Shown here one piece after another: positions 11,331-24,089 of a DNA stretch of 64,000 bases (position 1 is the first letter of the stretch; each line of letters begins with the position of its first letter). Below the pieces are notes generated by a model. The model was not told the DNA's origin. It saw only the letters and a program-made list of their open reading frames with translations, and made no database searches. Location: assembly GCA_963169105.1 (NCBI GenBank), contig OY720640.1, forward strand, positions 112,020,085 through 112,084,084, read 5' to 3'. The DNA is from Ceriagrion tenellum (taxonomy: Eukaryota; Arthropoda; Insecta; Odonata; Coenagrionidae). The position numbers and the translations under genes are program-made.

Positions 11331-12296
11331 GCATTTAAGCAAGGTCTAACTTTTCATTCACTTGACAATAATTCACTGTCTAATATTTTTAACCCATTAG
11401 CGATGACTTTCCTGCTTACATTCGCACGAATTTTATTCCCTTCTTCTATTCTTCCATTTATCGCAAAAAATACGGCCAAAACACACGGAATGATCCATTT
11501 TTTCATGAATTTAACACACCCTCAACACTCAATCCTACTTTCCATTGTTCTTGACATAACATTAGAACGACAAACCTAGCCATTTTAGCTATTTTTGAGA
11601 TTTTTTCCTCTATTATGCCCATAAATTTCTCCAAAATAATTTACCTGTTTGTGACTTTCCATCCTTTATGGAGAGCTTTACGTATGTGAAGTCACAAATT
11701 TACCTTGCGGATGTTTTAAGAAGTAATTAGGGCTTCACCAAGAACGACCATTTTGACCAACACATTTATACTGTAGACATAATGGTGTTTCAGCCAATTA
11801 ATACTAAACAATAAGAAACATAAATGTGGAAAAAAATTAAGCGAAAGCGCTCAGATAACGATAAGAATCTATATAATGGATATTATTGTATTATTTTGAT
11901 ATTTAACTTCCCTTGGTAACTTGGCTGGTTAGGTGGCGAATATTTTTCCGAGGGACCGAAAACATTGAGATAGATGCGAGAGGTGAGCCCTCGTCTTTCT
12001 ACAAGGCAAAAAATAATATGTGCTTAGTAAACATTCGTGACTTATAACTATGACAGCAGCCCGGCCCCTGCGTTGTGTCGTCCGTGCGATGCGCGGGCTA
12101 TGGTTGAGTGCGTAGATTAAGTCAAATATGCCATCCAAGCACATCAGCTAAGGTCATAGGCTACAACATTAATCAACGAGGATCTCTTGCTGGTGAATAA
12201 GACGTAGATATTGGTGGGAACAGTGGTAAAGTTGAAGAGGTGGTTGATGAAATTGTTTCTCCTGGTGGCACCACTTGGTGTAAAGTCAATGTTGTA
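11331..12296. other. Spacer
   Basis: Largely AT-rich with a short GC-richer patch near 12,050-12,110. No gene recognised. Confidence 0.35.
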
Positions 12297-12508
12297 AAGG
12301 CAGCTTTAAACGGTACATTTTATTGTACAAACGAATGTATCATAGAATGTACAACAAACTGAATGGAATTAGAGAAGGTTCTATTTCCCGTTAAATCATT
12401 AAGCATTCAGACAATCATACAATTTACCGCTTTACACGGTACAATTTCCTTCATGAAGGAATTTGTACAATAGTTTGCACAATAAATTGCACCGTGTAAA
12501 GCTGCCTT
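12297..12508. mobile_element. 212-bp MITE with terminal inverted repeats
   Basis: The left end AAGGCAGCTTTAAACGGTAC and the right end inverted, AAGGCAGCTTTACACGGTGC, extend for about 45 bp with TTATTGTAC/TTATTGTGC. A third, internal copy of the end (GCTTTACACGGTACAATTTCC at 12,429) and a perfect small palindrome (TTCCTTCATGAAGGAA) lie inside, so the element folds back at several scales. Non-coding, non-autonomous DNA transposon. Confidence 0.75.
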
Positions 12509-12647
12509 AAGATGTGGTCAAGAAAATTCCCCAACGAGTAAATCCTGAACCCACGCGGAAAATTAAGAAAAATGTAAGTAAAGATAGTGTTATTAGCGCT
12601 CGGCACCTGTTTTCTGATAAAACGATCACAGTTCATACAAGAAATTC

Positions 12648-12965
12648 ACTACATCTACATCTACGTCATACCCTGCAAGCCACCCAAAGGGTGTGTGGCA
12701 GGGGGTGCTTTCGCACCAGGCATGCATGAGTGATAGGGTAGAACACCGACATTACACTAAAACCCGCGCACCACACATGCAAAGCGCCACTTAAAAATCA
12801 AATACCCAAGAAACATTCAATCTTCAATCGTTCCAACATGCAAGGGATACAAAGACTACTACTACAGATTCAAAATATCATGCATAAATAAGAACACCAA
12901 TATTTAAATAAGAATACCATATAAGAATGCATAAATAAGAATACCAACACTTAAATAGAGGCATG
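12648..12965 (-). mobile_element. LINE-A 3' end, 5'-truncated
   Basis: Minus-strand copy that starts with CTACATCTACATCTACGTC (the tail), then the CCCTGCAAGCCACCC/GGGTGTGTGGCAGGG hairpin, then the 3' UTR. Only the 3' UTR was inserted. Confidence 0.85.
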
Positions 12966-13281
12966 TCGGCAAGACAGCAATGAGAATCGATCTTCGGAAA
13001 TAAGTGAATTTTTGGCCTAAATCGGACTGTTGTACGCTCGCTAATGAATGGTTATGTTAGTTACAAAAAATATTACTGGCAGCTGGCTCACGTAGGGAGA
13101 TTTTCTGAGCGAATTGTCGAATGAACTTATAGCCAAGGAAATTAGTTCTCGGTCGCACGCACCGAAAATCGACAATTCTTGTTCAGATTCTGTTGATGAG
13201 AGTACGGGAAAACGATAAATTGGCCATCTAAATCAAAACTATAAAGATAATTACTGTGTTGGAAATTTCAAAACATGCCCA

Positions 13282-14035
13282 TCTACATCTACGAAATACC
13301 GTTCAAGCCACCAATAGGGTGAGTGGCACGGGGTGAATCCACACCAGGCATGAAGCACTCATCCTAATTCAAAGCAGATCCGCGCTCGTTACCCCAATGC
13401 CAATCGCAGCCAAAAGCAGTGACAAAAACGGTACACAGACCAGAAACCAGGAGAGTGATACGTAGAAGAACATGCTGCCATACAGTACACTACTCAAGAT
13501 GCAACTACTGGTTAGTATTCTAATGTGACAAAAAAGTAGCGCTACAAGGTACTAAAACATGCAAGAGTATATAATTCCGGAGATTGCATGCGAGGTTAGT
13601 ATCTAATAATCATGTTAAGAAACTGAGCACTACTGAAGCAACCTATTTATTTAATATTTAGCACTACTGAAGAAATCTATTTAACCTAGTCAGCATCCTA
13701 GAACTGATCTATCGAAACTAATATGGTCCCTTATTGTGCGTGGAAAAAATGAGATTTTGAATCTATCGGTTCTGCAGTCTATTTACTTAATCTTATTCCT
13801 GTGATCGTTCCTACCATAATAGTTTTTTTACCATAATATTTTCAACGTCGGGCAAAAAATAGTCTGCATCAAACTTTCGTCAAATATTAAACATATATTA
13901 CTCCCTTCGATCGGATAGGGATTGCCACCCTAATTCCCTCAGCAATTTTGTAACACTACTATGCTTATCATAACAATTTTTAACAAATCTAGCTGCCCTC
14001 CGCTGTGTTTGATCCATATCTGAAATTAATCCTAC
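13282..14035 (-). mobile_element. LINE-A copy (subfamily II), RT C-terminus and 3' UTR
   Basis: Eroded tail and hairpin at 13,282-13,345, then a 3' UTR containing a CCAGAAACCAGGAG segment shared in inverted form with 17.6 and 32.6 kb. Next comes the end of the RT frame (phenylalanine-rich FFxxxI and RxxNCRTxR-like text near 13,750). 5'-truncated near 14,035 in the segment for the DxxQRRAARF block. Confidence 0.7.
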
Positions 14036-16207
14036 AGGTACTTTGTAAGGGTTTTATGAGTTATTAGGTCTCGATATTAACCATTAGTAGGTCCCCATTT
14101 TGGTTAGTTCTTGAAACAATTCTAGTATTTTTTATATGACAACGAAGGTTTTCTACTTTGGGAACCCTAGTAGTCGAGTGCACACATTACCCTCGTTCCA
14201 ATAGTGAAGTCAGTTCGCAGACAATGACTTCTTCCCCTCAAAAGAGTCATCTCCGCTAGCACTATCATGTATTGCTATCACTAAATACGGGAAATGTATA
14301 AATAAATATTAAACAGAAGAGCTACATTAAAAAGTATTCAGCTCGAGACAAGCTAGAAATGAATGGCGAGAATCAATCTCTCAGCTAAAGATTTCAACGA
14401 CTAATGGTGACGAAAGGATTGCCTCTCCCACAAAGAACCCAGAAAATTACTGCCACTCAATTTCCGACTGAGCAGGACAAAATGAATCGAAGTAACTTTC
14501 TTCCTACGGGACTATATTGAGGTTAAGTGGCCATGGAGCGCTTTCTTTCGAGCGGAAAGTTCCGCGCTGTAACTAGTAACAGGAATTGGGAGCTTCTTTT
14601 TTTCTTTCCCAGGGATTCGACACCAGTTATCATTGAAACGCGGTGACGTAGAAATACAGGAGTGGTGGCGAGGATAATCTCGTTGCGTTTCCTTTCTGTG
14701 GCCAATTCCGATGCCATGTTCTTTTATTCCTTAGCGTGGGACTATTTTACCCATCTTTCGCAGGTCACTGGCACTTCTATCTCTTTTGGTCTGAGCCAAC
14801 TAGAATGCGTCACTCTACGCTACTGACATATATATCTGCTCCCCAACTTCCTCTCTGCCCTATATTGGCTTTAAAAAGCGTTAATTGTTTGGATAAGAAG
14901 AAAAGCGTATATCGCGGTTGGTCGCAAAGAGATACTGGGGCTTTGTCACGTCCTTGGACACCGGAAGAGGTTTGGGCGAGGAATAAGATAATTCAGCAAA
15001 ATATTATTTTTTTATTTTTAGGTGAGCGTACGAAATAACACAGCAATTTTATCTTTATCCCCTTGTATTTAAATTTCAAAATTCGCCCAAGTTGGAGATA
15101 AAAAATCCAGCGTTTGTGAAAAATTAGACAGCTGAAAACAGTTTCCTATCTCATTAATTCCACATTAATTTGTAGGACCACGCAAGAACTCGTTAGTTTA
15201 GGTTAGGTCAGGGAAGAACCAAAAGGAGGGGACAGTACTGAGGAAGGGAGTTGGTCCTGATTTACAAAATCATAGTTTTTATACAAAACTTTCAACGGAT
15301 ACTCTCAAATATTACTTTTAAGGTATGGGAATATTTAGAATCGGCAGTTATATTAGATGGAGAGATGATCAGCTGGAATTTTATTCCATGAAGCCAGTTG
15401 ATCAAAAAGCCATGAGACTTAATCTGTTATTGCGCGTATCAGGGTACACCGTTGAAGACTAGGTATGAAAATGAATTCCATGTAAGTGTAAAGCAAAATA
15501 TAATAATACAACCTGTAGGCAGGGATTTTAGATTAAATCTGAAGTCATAAATTTGGAAATTTTTCAACTATACGATAGTATTTTTTTAAGGCGTATCATT
15601 TTTCCTCTATGGAATTTCGCACATTTACACACTGCGGGAGACCTCGTGAAATTGACCGTAGCTAGTTCCGGAGTACTCAAAATCTGTCAAGAAGAACAAA
15701 CACCTCTCAGTGTTATAATTTAACTTTGACTCAACAGATTCAGGTTTCTTTTGATTAACATGTTAATAAATCGAAACTATTTTAGTCTCAACCATCGCAC
15801 ACACTATTAGACGGGCTAGCGATGAGTTCCCCACTTTTTCCCTTCCAGCGGAACTATTCATTGACACTTTAGATGAGAATATTTTCAAGGCTCACAATCA
15901 ACATGCAATAATGTGATTTGTTGGTACCGTGATATATGGACGATATTCTTTGCCTATGAACCAGAACAAGCCTCCAATGAGACTTCTTCCTCGATCACCT
16001 CAACACCCTCCATCCGAAAATTTCCTTCTCAACGAAATAAGACGCCAAAAGGACCATCAATTTTCTTGATTTATCAATGAGTATGACTGCAGGAAGTCAT
16101 GGATTTTCAATTTACTGAAATACTACTAATACAGACCACATAATTCCTTCCACTATTATTCTCACAAGCCTGCTGCCTGTCAATCAATGCATCACCTCCT
16201 CCTACAC
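14036..16207. other. Spacer, no supported gene
   Basis: About 2.2 kb. A 100-residue open frame (14,736-15,038, +) ends beside a TTTTTAGGTGAGC sequence, but I recognise no motif and no pairing exon. Otherwise AT-rich. Confidence 0.35.
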
Positions 16208-16661
16208 GTTATTAGAACGCAGGTTAAAATTTAGGTTAAACCTTTTAAGTTAATTCGAAACAGACTTGTTCACAGATGACGTTAGATATATATTAAGAAC
16301 CCCTTCGTATTATGCTAGGTTTGATCAGATTAACAACATTAGAGAGATAGATTGTCGTACCGATAGATTTAAAATGTCATTTTTCCCTCGTACTATAAGA
16401 GAGAACAATAGGCAGCGTAGCAAAGGGATAGGTAGGTGAAATATAGTATGAGTAGTCTATAGTGCATGATGCATGTAATAACAACCAATAATCCCTTCCT
16501 TATTATGTAGATACTAACCATCTAGCTCCATGTGTCCCTATTATCTAGCATACCTCCCTTAAATATCCTACTTGCATGTCAATAGTGCATGTTTGGTGAT
16601 CTTCACCCCCTGCCACACACCCTCGTGGTGGCTGGCAGGGTATTACGTAGATGTAGATGTA
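16208..16661 (+). mobile_element. LINE-A copy, RT C-terminus and 3' UTR
   Basis: Begins in the ERRLKFRLNL-like block and continues through the FFPRTIRENN block, the 3' UTR (AGTGCATGATGCATGTAATA), the hairpin CCCCTGCCACACACCCTCGT...GGCAGGG and the ATGTAGATGTA tail. Nearly identical to 27,520-27,985 and to 34,455-34,930 inverted, so this subfamily is relatively young. Confidence 0.85.
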
Positions 16662-17009
16662 CACGTCCTTCTTTCCCCAAAAAAATTCAATATTGAACTA
16701 ATGGCAAAATTAATATAGCTACCAGCAATGGGTATAATCACAACCCAATCCACGAAATTCTGTGGAATAAAAAAAGTGCATTAGTATTAATAGAGATTTA
16801 CTCTCAGCCCGCTGACCCAATACACTTCAAATAGTGCTCGCTTCCATTCCTGAGAGAAATTTCCTATAAAATCTCCAATCACCTGCCCACCTTACTAAAA
16901 TCAGCCTTTTACCCACCCTTAACCCAATCAAAGCTCCTTGTAAATGGTAGAGACGAACATGAAGCACTTCACAAGTTAGTAGTTTACAAACTAAAAAATG
17001 CCATTTTTA

Positions 17010-17640
17010 TTATAGTTTCAGATACAGATTGAATACAGCGGAGGGCAGCTAAATTTGTTCAAAATTGTTATGAAAAAAATAGTAGTGTTACTAAATTTTT
17101 ACTGGAATTAGAGTGGAAATCTCGGTCCAATCGAAGGAAAAAATATAGGTTAAATCTTGAAAAAATATTCGTTGTAGACTTTTTTTTCCGGACGTTCAAC
17201 ATATTTTGCTAGAGCCAAACAACTATGGTAGAAACGATCACAGGAATAAGATTAAGGAAATAAACTGCAGAACCGATATATTTAAAATGTTTTTTTTCCA
17301 CGTAGAATAAGGGACTGTAATAGTTGTGATAGATCAGGTCTAAAATACTGACTAGGTTAAATAGGGTTTTTCAGTAGTGCTAAATATCGTTACATGATTA
17401 TTAGCTACTAACCTCGTATGTGACCTCCGGCATAATATACTCTTGCATGATTTAGTACCTTTTAGTGCTATTTATCTGTCACATTAATAATACTAACCAG
17501 TAGTTGTTTCTTAAGTAATGTACTGCATAGTAGCATGTCCTTCTACGTATCACTGGCATAGTTTCTGGTCTGACTGCGCATTGTTGTCCTGACTGCTTTT
17601 GACCTTCGCCTGGCATCGGCGAAACCGCGATTAAAATAAT
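17010..17640 (+). mobile_element. LINE-A copy (subfamily II)
   Basis: RT C-terminal text (RRAAKFVQNCY-like, then LLELEWKS) followed by a 3' UTR shared with 32.0-32.8 and 13.3-14.0 kb. The terminal hairpin is not clear; similarity ends in the segment GTTTCTGGTCTGACTGCGCA...CGCCTGGCATC. Confidence 0.7.
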
Positions 17641-17883
17641 CTCGTATGAATCTGAATTGAAACAATCTGAATTTTCACCTTATGATGTTTTAAGTCGGTG
17701 AAATGCGTTGTACCATCCAAAATAAAATTATGTGGAACAATATTGTTTTCTTTCATTATGGATTCTAAGTTCGGACTGTGGTGCTGAGCGCACGACTTGG
17801 ACTGTTAGATATGTAGTGTGTTCGGCAGTCTATTCCATTTTGTCCCTTTAAGTCCACAAATATCCATGCGGGAAGATAAAAAT

Positions 17884-17952
17884 TCGGTAGCTAAAGCACT
17901 CGGCTAGAAATCGAGGGATCCGTGTTCGAGTCCAGGTCAAGGAGGATTTTTT
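17884..17952 (+). repeat. tRNA-like SINE head (Ser-type anticodon arm)
   Basis: GGTAGCTAAAGCA (D arm), a five-base anticodon stem CTCGG/TCGAG with loop CTAGAAA (anticodon AGA), and GTGTTCGAGTCC (B box) followed by a T run. The long variable arm of tRNA-Ser and a full acceptor stem are missing, so it is better read as a tRNA-derived SINE or tRNA pseudogene. Confidence 0.5.
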
Positions 17953-19560
17953 TTCCAATGTAGAATTTCTCACATTTGCAAATTAAGAATTGACTTTATG
18001 AATGGAATCATTTGGGTAAAGGAGAAAATTAACAAATAAAATTCAAGGAAAGTCATTTCCAACAAACGTGCTAAAGCCTAATTATCATATAGTTCAGAAA
18101 CATGGACACCGAGGAGGTATGAAAGCAGAGAATAGAGATAGTAAGCGGAGTTGTGAGGAAAACGAATACAATATTGCTACTATAAGTAGGGGAAGATAAG
18201 AAGTCGGTGGGAGCAACCGAAGCAGGAAGGTCAAAAATGAATAGATAACGTTCTGAAATGTAACGATGGGCGATGGTTAGGTGAATGTTTGGCATCGCAA
18301 GAAAGAGAGGAAAAAGAAAATTCACGGTATATAGAAGATGAAATCATGGAACAATTTTGCTAACATGGAAATAGGATCAACAATGATAGAAGAAACAAGA
18401 CAGAATAGAAAAAACAAATAATGTAGTCTACCAGAAGATAAGTCTCCTGACAGAAATTAACACAAACTTAGAAGTAAAGGACCATCTTTGCAAGTATCTA
18501 CTTGAAAAATTTACTTTGAACATGCTCTGATATAGATATAAAGCCTTGAAAGCCAAATGTTGAAAAAAGGAAGTGATTATGAGAAAAGGAGATTTGATCA
18601 TATCGACGAAAGATGAAGATGAAATGGGTGAAGAGAATCACCTACGAAGAATTTCCTTCAAGAGTGAGAGAGAAAATAAGTTAATTATAAAAATTCTGAG
18701 AAACGATAGCCAGCATCATTGAAAAAATTCTGCGACATAATAGCTTATTGAAAATAATGAAATAAATGGGGGAATAAAAGAAAGAGACCAAAAATGGAAT
18801 TTATCATCAAACTGTGAAGAGTATCAAAGAAAAATATAAGGAAATAAAGCGGTTGGCCAAATAGATGAGTGGCGTGGAGAGCTGCAGCAATCCTATCTTT
18901 GGTTTCATGTTGTTTAATACCCTTAAATGTATAAATGTAGAAGAATTTGGGTATGCATCAGGGACATAATAAAATAAAATGCATACATAAGAGATAGGAG
19001 GGTTAGGATAAGAGCCATGAAATTCCGGTAAGAAATAAAAATAAATTTATGTATTGTAGTTCACATGAAAGAATCATACATAAAAAGAATTGCATGAGAA
19101 GTGTAAAGTAACAATGCTGAGAAGATAATTAATTTGGGAGTCTTAGAAATACGCAGCCTAAGGATATCCTTTAATAACTTTAAATGTCAGTTTTGATTTT
19201 GTAACACGTAATTCCTTCGTTATCGTTCTACTTTGTATTTTGCCCCAGCTTGCTCGTCGGAAAAGAAAATACATCAAACGTAGTAGGTTTAGAGATACGG
19301 TTGCAATTTACTTAACAAAATGAAATATTCAATTTACAGACAATTTAAATTATGAAAATAATTACTTATATCCTAAGGTCATGACCAACTGTATATTCTA
19401 ATTTACACACAAATTTGGCATATGAATAATTATTCCTTCTTTTAAGTATCTTGTTCAATTATTTGCCACACTTCTCCACTTAAACTTTTCACAACTTCCA
19501 GTCACAAACTTAATTCTTGGCCAATTAAAAACCTCTTGCCATATGGCTTCTTGTATCTTA
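17953..19560. other. AT/purine-rich spacer
   Basis: Mostly purine-rich sequence with no domain recognised. It may hold an old TE, but I cannot name one. Confidence 0.3.
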
Positions 19561-20050
19561 TATAAAAATAAAAGTTTATAGTTACAACCCAATTATTCGA
19601 CGACACAGGTTGGCTTGTCCCTCTGTGGTCTGGAAAATCCTCTCAGCCTGCGTAGTGTTCGTCCTTGGCGGGCCCTCAGCTCTTGGGTCTCGTCCCGTAG
19701 TAAGATCTCCCGTTCCTCTCCTTAATTCCAGCTCCTTGGTCAATTCTCCTTTTTTACGTGGGCTATTTCTCGCACGATGCCACACTCTGGAACTTTCCTC
19801 TACCAAAACTTGCGTGCTGTCCTGGCACGACCGTACACTCCGACGGTTTTTTCTACACAAATCCCTGCGTGCTGTCCTGGCACGACCGTACGCTCCGACG
19901 GTTTCCTCTACACTCCTAGCTCCTTTTGTTGCCGATGCTACCACTCCCTCGGTCTATTGTTTATTCTCAATTCACAATATGGTGGGTCTCTTATTGTTAT
20001 AATAAGCCATGAGGTGGTAAAAGAAAAATGGCGAGGCCAGCGTTATGTTA
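19561..20050. other. Locally GC-rich block with 54-bp tandem duplication
   Basis: Within AT-rich surroundings this block is GC-richer and contains a tandem repeat of about 54 bp (19,808-19,861 and 19,862-19,915: TGCGTGCTGTCCTGGCACGA ... CTCCGACGGTTT). Open frames of 120-130 residues on both strands cross it with similar length, as expected for GC-rich repeat sequence. No motif recognised; an LTR or satellite fragment is possible. Confidence 0.5.
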
Positions 20051-20279
20051 CAATTTGTTTAAGTATGAAAGAGTGGATATTATTTTGATCGCTCCCGTAT
20101 CTCTAGAGCTGAGAGAGAGAGACAATAGAATAAGAGAGGAGAATTGAAGTACCACAGATCCTTCTTTCCTCGCACCGTTTGTTATTATTATAAATTCGAA
20201 ACAATAAACTATTATTCTCCGTTAATATACAGTTATGTATATATAGTTATAGATTCCATTTATCTTAATCTTATCTTAA

Positions 20280-20345
20280 TTTTACATTACTGGCTTACGA
20301 CTAACCCCTGCCACATGCACTCAGGGTAGTAGGCATACATAGGAT
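20280..20345 (+). mobile_element. Possible eroded LINE-A 3' tail
   Basis: ACTAACCCCTGCCACATGCACTCAGGGTAG resembles the LINE-A terminal hairpin region but lacks the closing stem and repeat tail. Confidence 0.3.
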
Positions 20346-20549
20346 CCGAAGACGACCCCTAAGTGGCTCCACTCCCATTGAGTGACTGGGATAAGATAGC
20401 TGAAGACCCTTTTACAGGGGTCAATTGGTCTCCTGGTGAGAACACCTTGGTTGGAGGCCTAAGGATAGCGAGAGTAGGCTATATAATGAGGACAGATTTT
20501 TAAGAAGCCAAAAAACCACACTAATATCCTTACGGAGATATCCGCAAGT

Positions 20550-20900
20550 GCCCATAAACGAAACCTCTAGGACGGGAATCTCTTTCAAACTTTTCAGTTT
20601 ATAGAAATCAGTTAGATATCAGTTTATATTTAGGTTTAATCTTTAATGATAGGTGCCAATGTATAATAAGTCCGAAACAATTTTATTTTCTGACGACAAT
20701 AGTGACAGATTATTAAATCCAATATACTGAGGTGTTTTAGATAATATAAATAAAATTGGGGAAAAAAGTAGATTGCACAACGAACTGGTTTGAAATTAAA
20801 AAATTTCCGCGTACGATAAGAGACCATAATATTTGTTAATGGGCTTTTTTATAGGTTTTATTAGGGTACATAACAGTGCGTGCTGGTGACAATCCTTGCA
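20550..20900 (+). mobile_element. Degenerate LINE-A fragment
   Basis: GACGGGAATCTCTTTC near 20,572 and TAGATTGCACAACGAACTGG ... TTTCCGCGTACGATAAGAGA near 20,770-20,825 match the end of the LINE-A RT frame. No terminal hairpin is seen. Confidence 0.5.
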
Positions 20901-21220
20901 ACATATTCTTGCTGGGTGGGTATTGCGTACACGCAGATGTAAAAGGGCAACAACTCCACGCACATTAAAATCATTCGCCGCTACCAAGGTGTCCACCAGG
21001 TCTTTAATGGTCTAGTGCCTTCCTGAGTACTAGACTTACAGATTGCCGGATATTATATTATAAGACTGCCGAATTGTAAGACAGCCGGAAGTAGCTAAAG
21101 CAAAGTCCTGCGCGCTTGGCGCCGCTATTTGTGTGGTTATAGCTAGAGTTGGAAAACTATGAAAGATTCGCTCTTTCAGACATATTTAAAGGATACGTTG
21201 AGATTGCTGCGAGAAAAAAA
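20901..21220. other. Spacer
   Basis: Contains a short imperfect repeat (GATTGCCGGATA / GACTGCCGAATT / GACAGCCGGAAG near 21,040-21,090), possibly a DNA-transposon end. Nothing else recognised. Confidence 0.3.
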
Positions 21221-21295
21221 TTGGTCTGCGCCGGGAATTGAACCGTGGACCTTTGGTTTTCTTGGACATTGCGCAGACCACTACATTATCCAGAC
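21221..21295 (-). repeat. tRNA-derived SINE head
   Basis: The minus strand reads GTCTGGATAATGTAGTGGTC (A box) ... GGTTCAATTCCCGG (B box) ... CAGACC, followed by a T run. The five-base ends GTCTG/CAGAC pair, giving a tRNA-like acceptor stem. A related unit is at 61,010-61,075. The anticodon arm is poor, so a SINE head is more likely than a gene. Confidence 0.55.
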
Positions 21296-24089
21296 TTTCT
21301 CCGTTCTGTGGCTACATTTCCGATCCATGCGGATTTTTTATCTTGCACAGTTTCAACGTATTTCACAACAGTATTTGAGGCTGGCTTAAATGCCATCATA
21401 AATAGAAGGTATCGATACTAGCCGCTGTTCTACTTAATGGAGCAACCCGCAATTGCACGTAAGAATATGGAATGATTTATTTGGCCACCCGGTTTAGTAA
21501 AAGAGTATTCGGATCACCGTAGTGGGAAGGTTGATTGTAGTAAAAAATATACCAAAGCCATGAAAAATCGGAATTGAATCAAATTGAATCACGCGCACAT
21601 AACAGAGATAAGCATGTGACACAAAAAATGGATTATTTTGATATCAGGACTGGGAAAATATTGATGTCGATATCAATGATAATTAAAACTGGTATGATTT
21701 TTTTATAAAACTTAAAACAGTTATCAGTACTTGGCAGGTAAACCGGATAGGTATCTAAAATGCAGATAAAGAAAGACATCCCCCACTATGAAATAACACT
21801 GGTCTGCAACCTACCACAGAGGAGTGCGACTCGTCACATTTGAACACAAGCCATGAAACGGGGGCGAGGAGAAAATAAGACAAAGGAATTAACGGAAGTA
21901 AAATTAAGGAAAACGAAATGTCTCTTTGTTCTTGCCAATGAAGCCTAAAAATTAATACGGTCTGTGAGACCGAGTGTTTTTGGTTACGGGATAAATAATT
22001 TTCCTCCGTTCAACCTGAAACTCATTGTCCTGACCTTAATTTTTCATCTAATATTTGCCTAACGAGTAGCTTTCATGTCCTAAACCGTTTGGACATGGGA
22101 TGAGTGTGGATTTAAGAATGAAAGAGGATGGCATAGAATAAAGTAGGAGGACGGACGCCAACTAATTGTAAAGGTTCGATACTCTGGTAGAAAATAATGA
22201 TATTTGAAGAAATTGTAAAATAGAAATACCATATTTGAGAATCGCCATTTTTGAAGCTATCTTGAATCTCCTCCCCGCTTCCGATGGTATAGTCAGCCGG
22301 ATGTGATAAATCCTCCTCATGGGAATACTTTACCCGTTCTCGCTTAACTGCGAGACCAAAGGAAAATAAAAGACGTGACGCTTTTCAACCCGGAACCGAC
22401 AGGAGATATGGACTGCTGGAGGATGAGGTTTAATAATCCAGAAAATCTTCGCCGTCAATCTTATCAAAAAGGAAATAATTGTGCGTCATATGCTTGTGCT
22501 ATCAAATAGAAGGTTCTCGTAAAGCTGGATAGGAGGTGATCCAAATGCTACTGATATATCATAGCTTTTAGTTTCATTAATAGTGTGCAGGTTTTTCGCA
22601 AGATTAACTATTTGTTATGCTCTCTAATGCTTGCTTCTGAATCTGGTACCAAAGACATCACTGCACCTCTCGTGCGCTTATTACATAGCGTCTGTATCTT
22701 GGCGCACTTATGTTGCTGCGAAACGCATTAAAGTTAGTGATTTAATAACACTTATAGCATACTGTGCATTTAGTTTCAGTGTAATTTACCCTAAAAGGTC
22801 CTGAGTGTTAGTTTTAGGATTTTTCTAATGAGTAAATAGCCACTATCTCTTCAAATTATAACGTATTTAGTGTAGATAATGTCGGTCAAAATATAAAATT
22901 AACCCGCTGCCACACCTTTGGCCATACTACAGGATATAACATAGTTAAAGATGTAGAAATAAAGGCCAAGGGCAAGGCAATGGGAGGATTGTATAAGTAA
23001 ATACGATGTTTGTTTTATCTGATACCATGGAAATGAAATGACAGTCATGCAAAGCAAAATATTAATGTTCCCAGCGTTACTCATGGGACCCAATAAGAAT
23101 AGTAAGTGCTGTAGATTGTTTAACAAAATTAGATATTCAATCAAAACGCTCAATATATTTTAAGCATGATGTAATTTCAAGCGCCATGTGACAATTAAAG
23201 CGAAACCATCACTGGACAAAAGTCCAAATGAAGAAAGTATCCCCATTTTACATAAAGACTTTAAAAGTCACCTGTATTTCGGCAATAGCGCATAGAACTC
23301 TAAATAAATCCTGTGAGTATAACAAAAATAAGCTACTTGTGCATTATTCGTGCGAAACTGAATGAATAAATTTGCCGAGAATATTAGCATGCGCGCTAAA
23401 GTAGAGGTAAAACGTAATATACTTGACGAAAGAAAACTCCAAAGTATGAGGAATGAGATTTCATGGTAGATTTAAATGTCTCTTTCAATTACATCCTAAT
23501 AACAATGAAATTTCACTAACTTTCGTAAATAACAAGAAATAATATATAACGTATGGCGCTTATTTTGATGACAAGCCTTACTGACTATAACTAACTACAA
23601 CTTCCTCAATTGCGTATTTATAGTGAGGTTTTATTGTTCCTAGAATCCTAGTAATGACCAATTTTAAAATAAATCTCGATCATTTAGCCTTGATTTGATC
23701 AATTTTTTCTTTCAACCAAAATGACCAGAGTTCTAACCAACACATCCAAAGCAACGCTTTTCCCTAGAGATTGGTACTTCCCCTGACCTGAGAATCTGAG
23801 ATTGAACTAATGATTCTGTCGTAATGCGGCACTGTCGGAAAATTCTGAATGACTACGCCACTGCGCCTTTTAAAGGAAGCTATGTATTACGACCCAGGTT
23901 ATGATTCCTGCATAATTGTTATTATTATCAGACTACAAAGTTTTGATGGTCGTTATAAATTTCGGCCTTAAATAAAGGCAATATTTCTATCAATCCATTT
24001 AAAATAAATGTTATTAAGAGTTTTATACAGCAAAAAATGTTTATTTGAATCCTACAGAGATCACGCGTGGACGCTAAGTCTTTATGATA
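21296..24089. other. Long AT-rich stretch without supported gene
   Basis: About 2.8 kb. A weak LINE-A hairpin-like match (CGCTGCCACACCTTTGGCC ... AAAGATGTAGA) lies at 22,904-22,955. A tRNA-like minus-strand sequence with poor B box lies at 23,795-23,875. Neither is strong; the rest shows nothing I recognise. Confidence 0.35.

Noticed and set aside
17884..17952. Functional tRNA-Ser(AGA) gene
   Set aside because: The anticodon stem is good, but the long variable arm and a paired acceptor stem are absent.
19582..20088. Frames of 103-130 residues on both strands
   Set aside because: Similar open length on both strands in a GC-rich tandem duplication points to composition, not coding.
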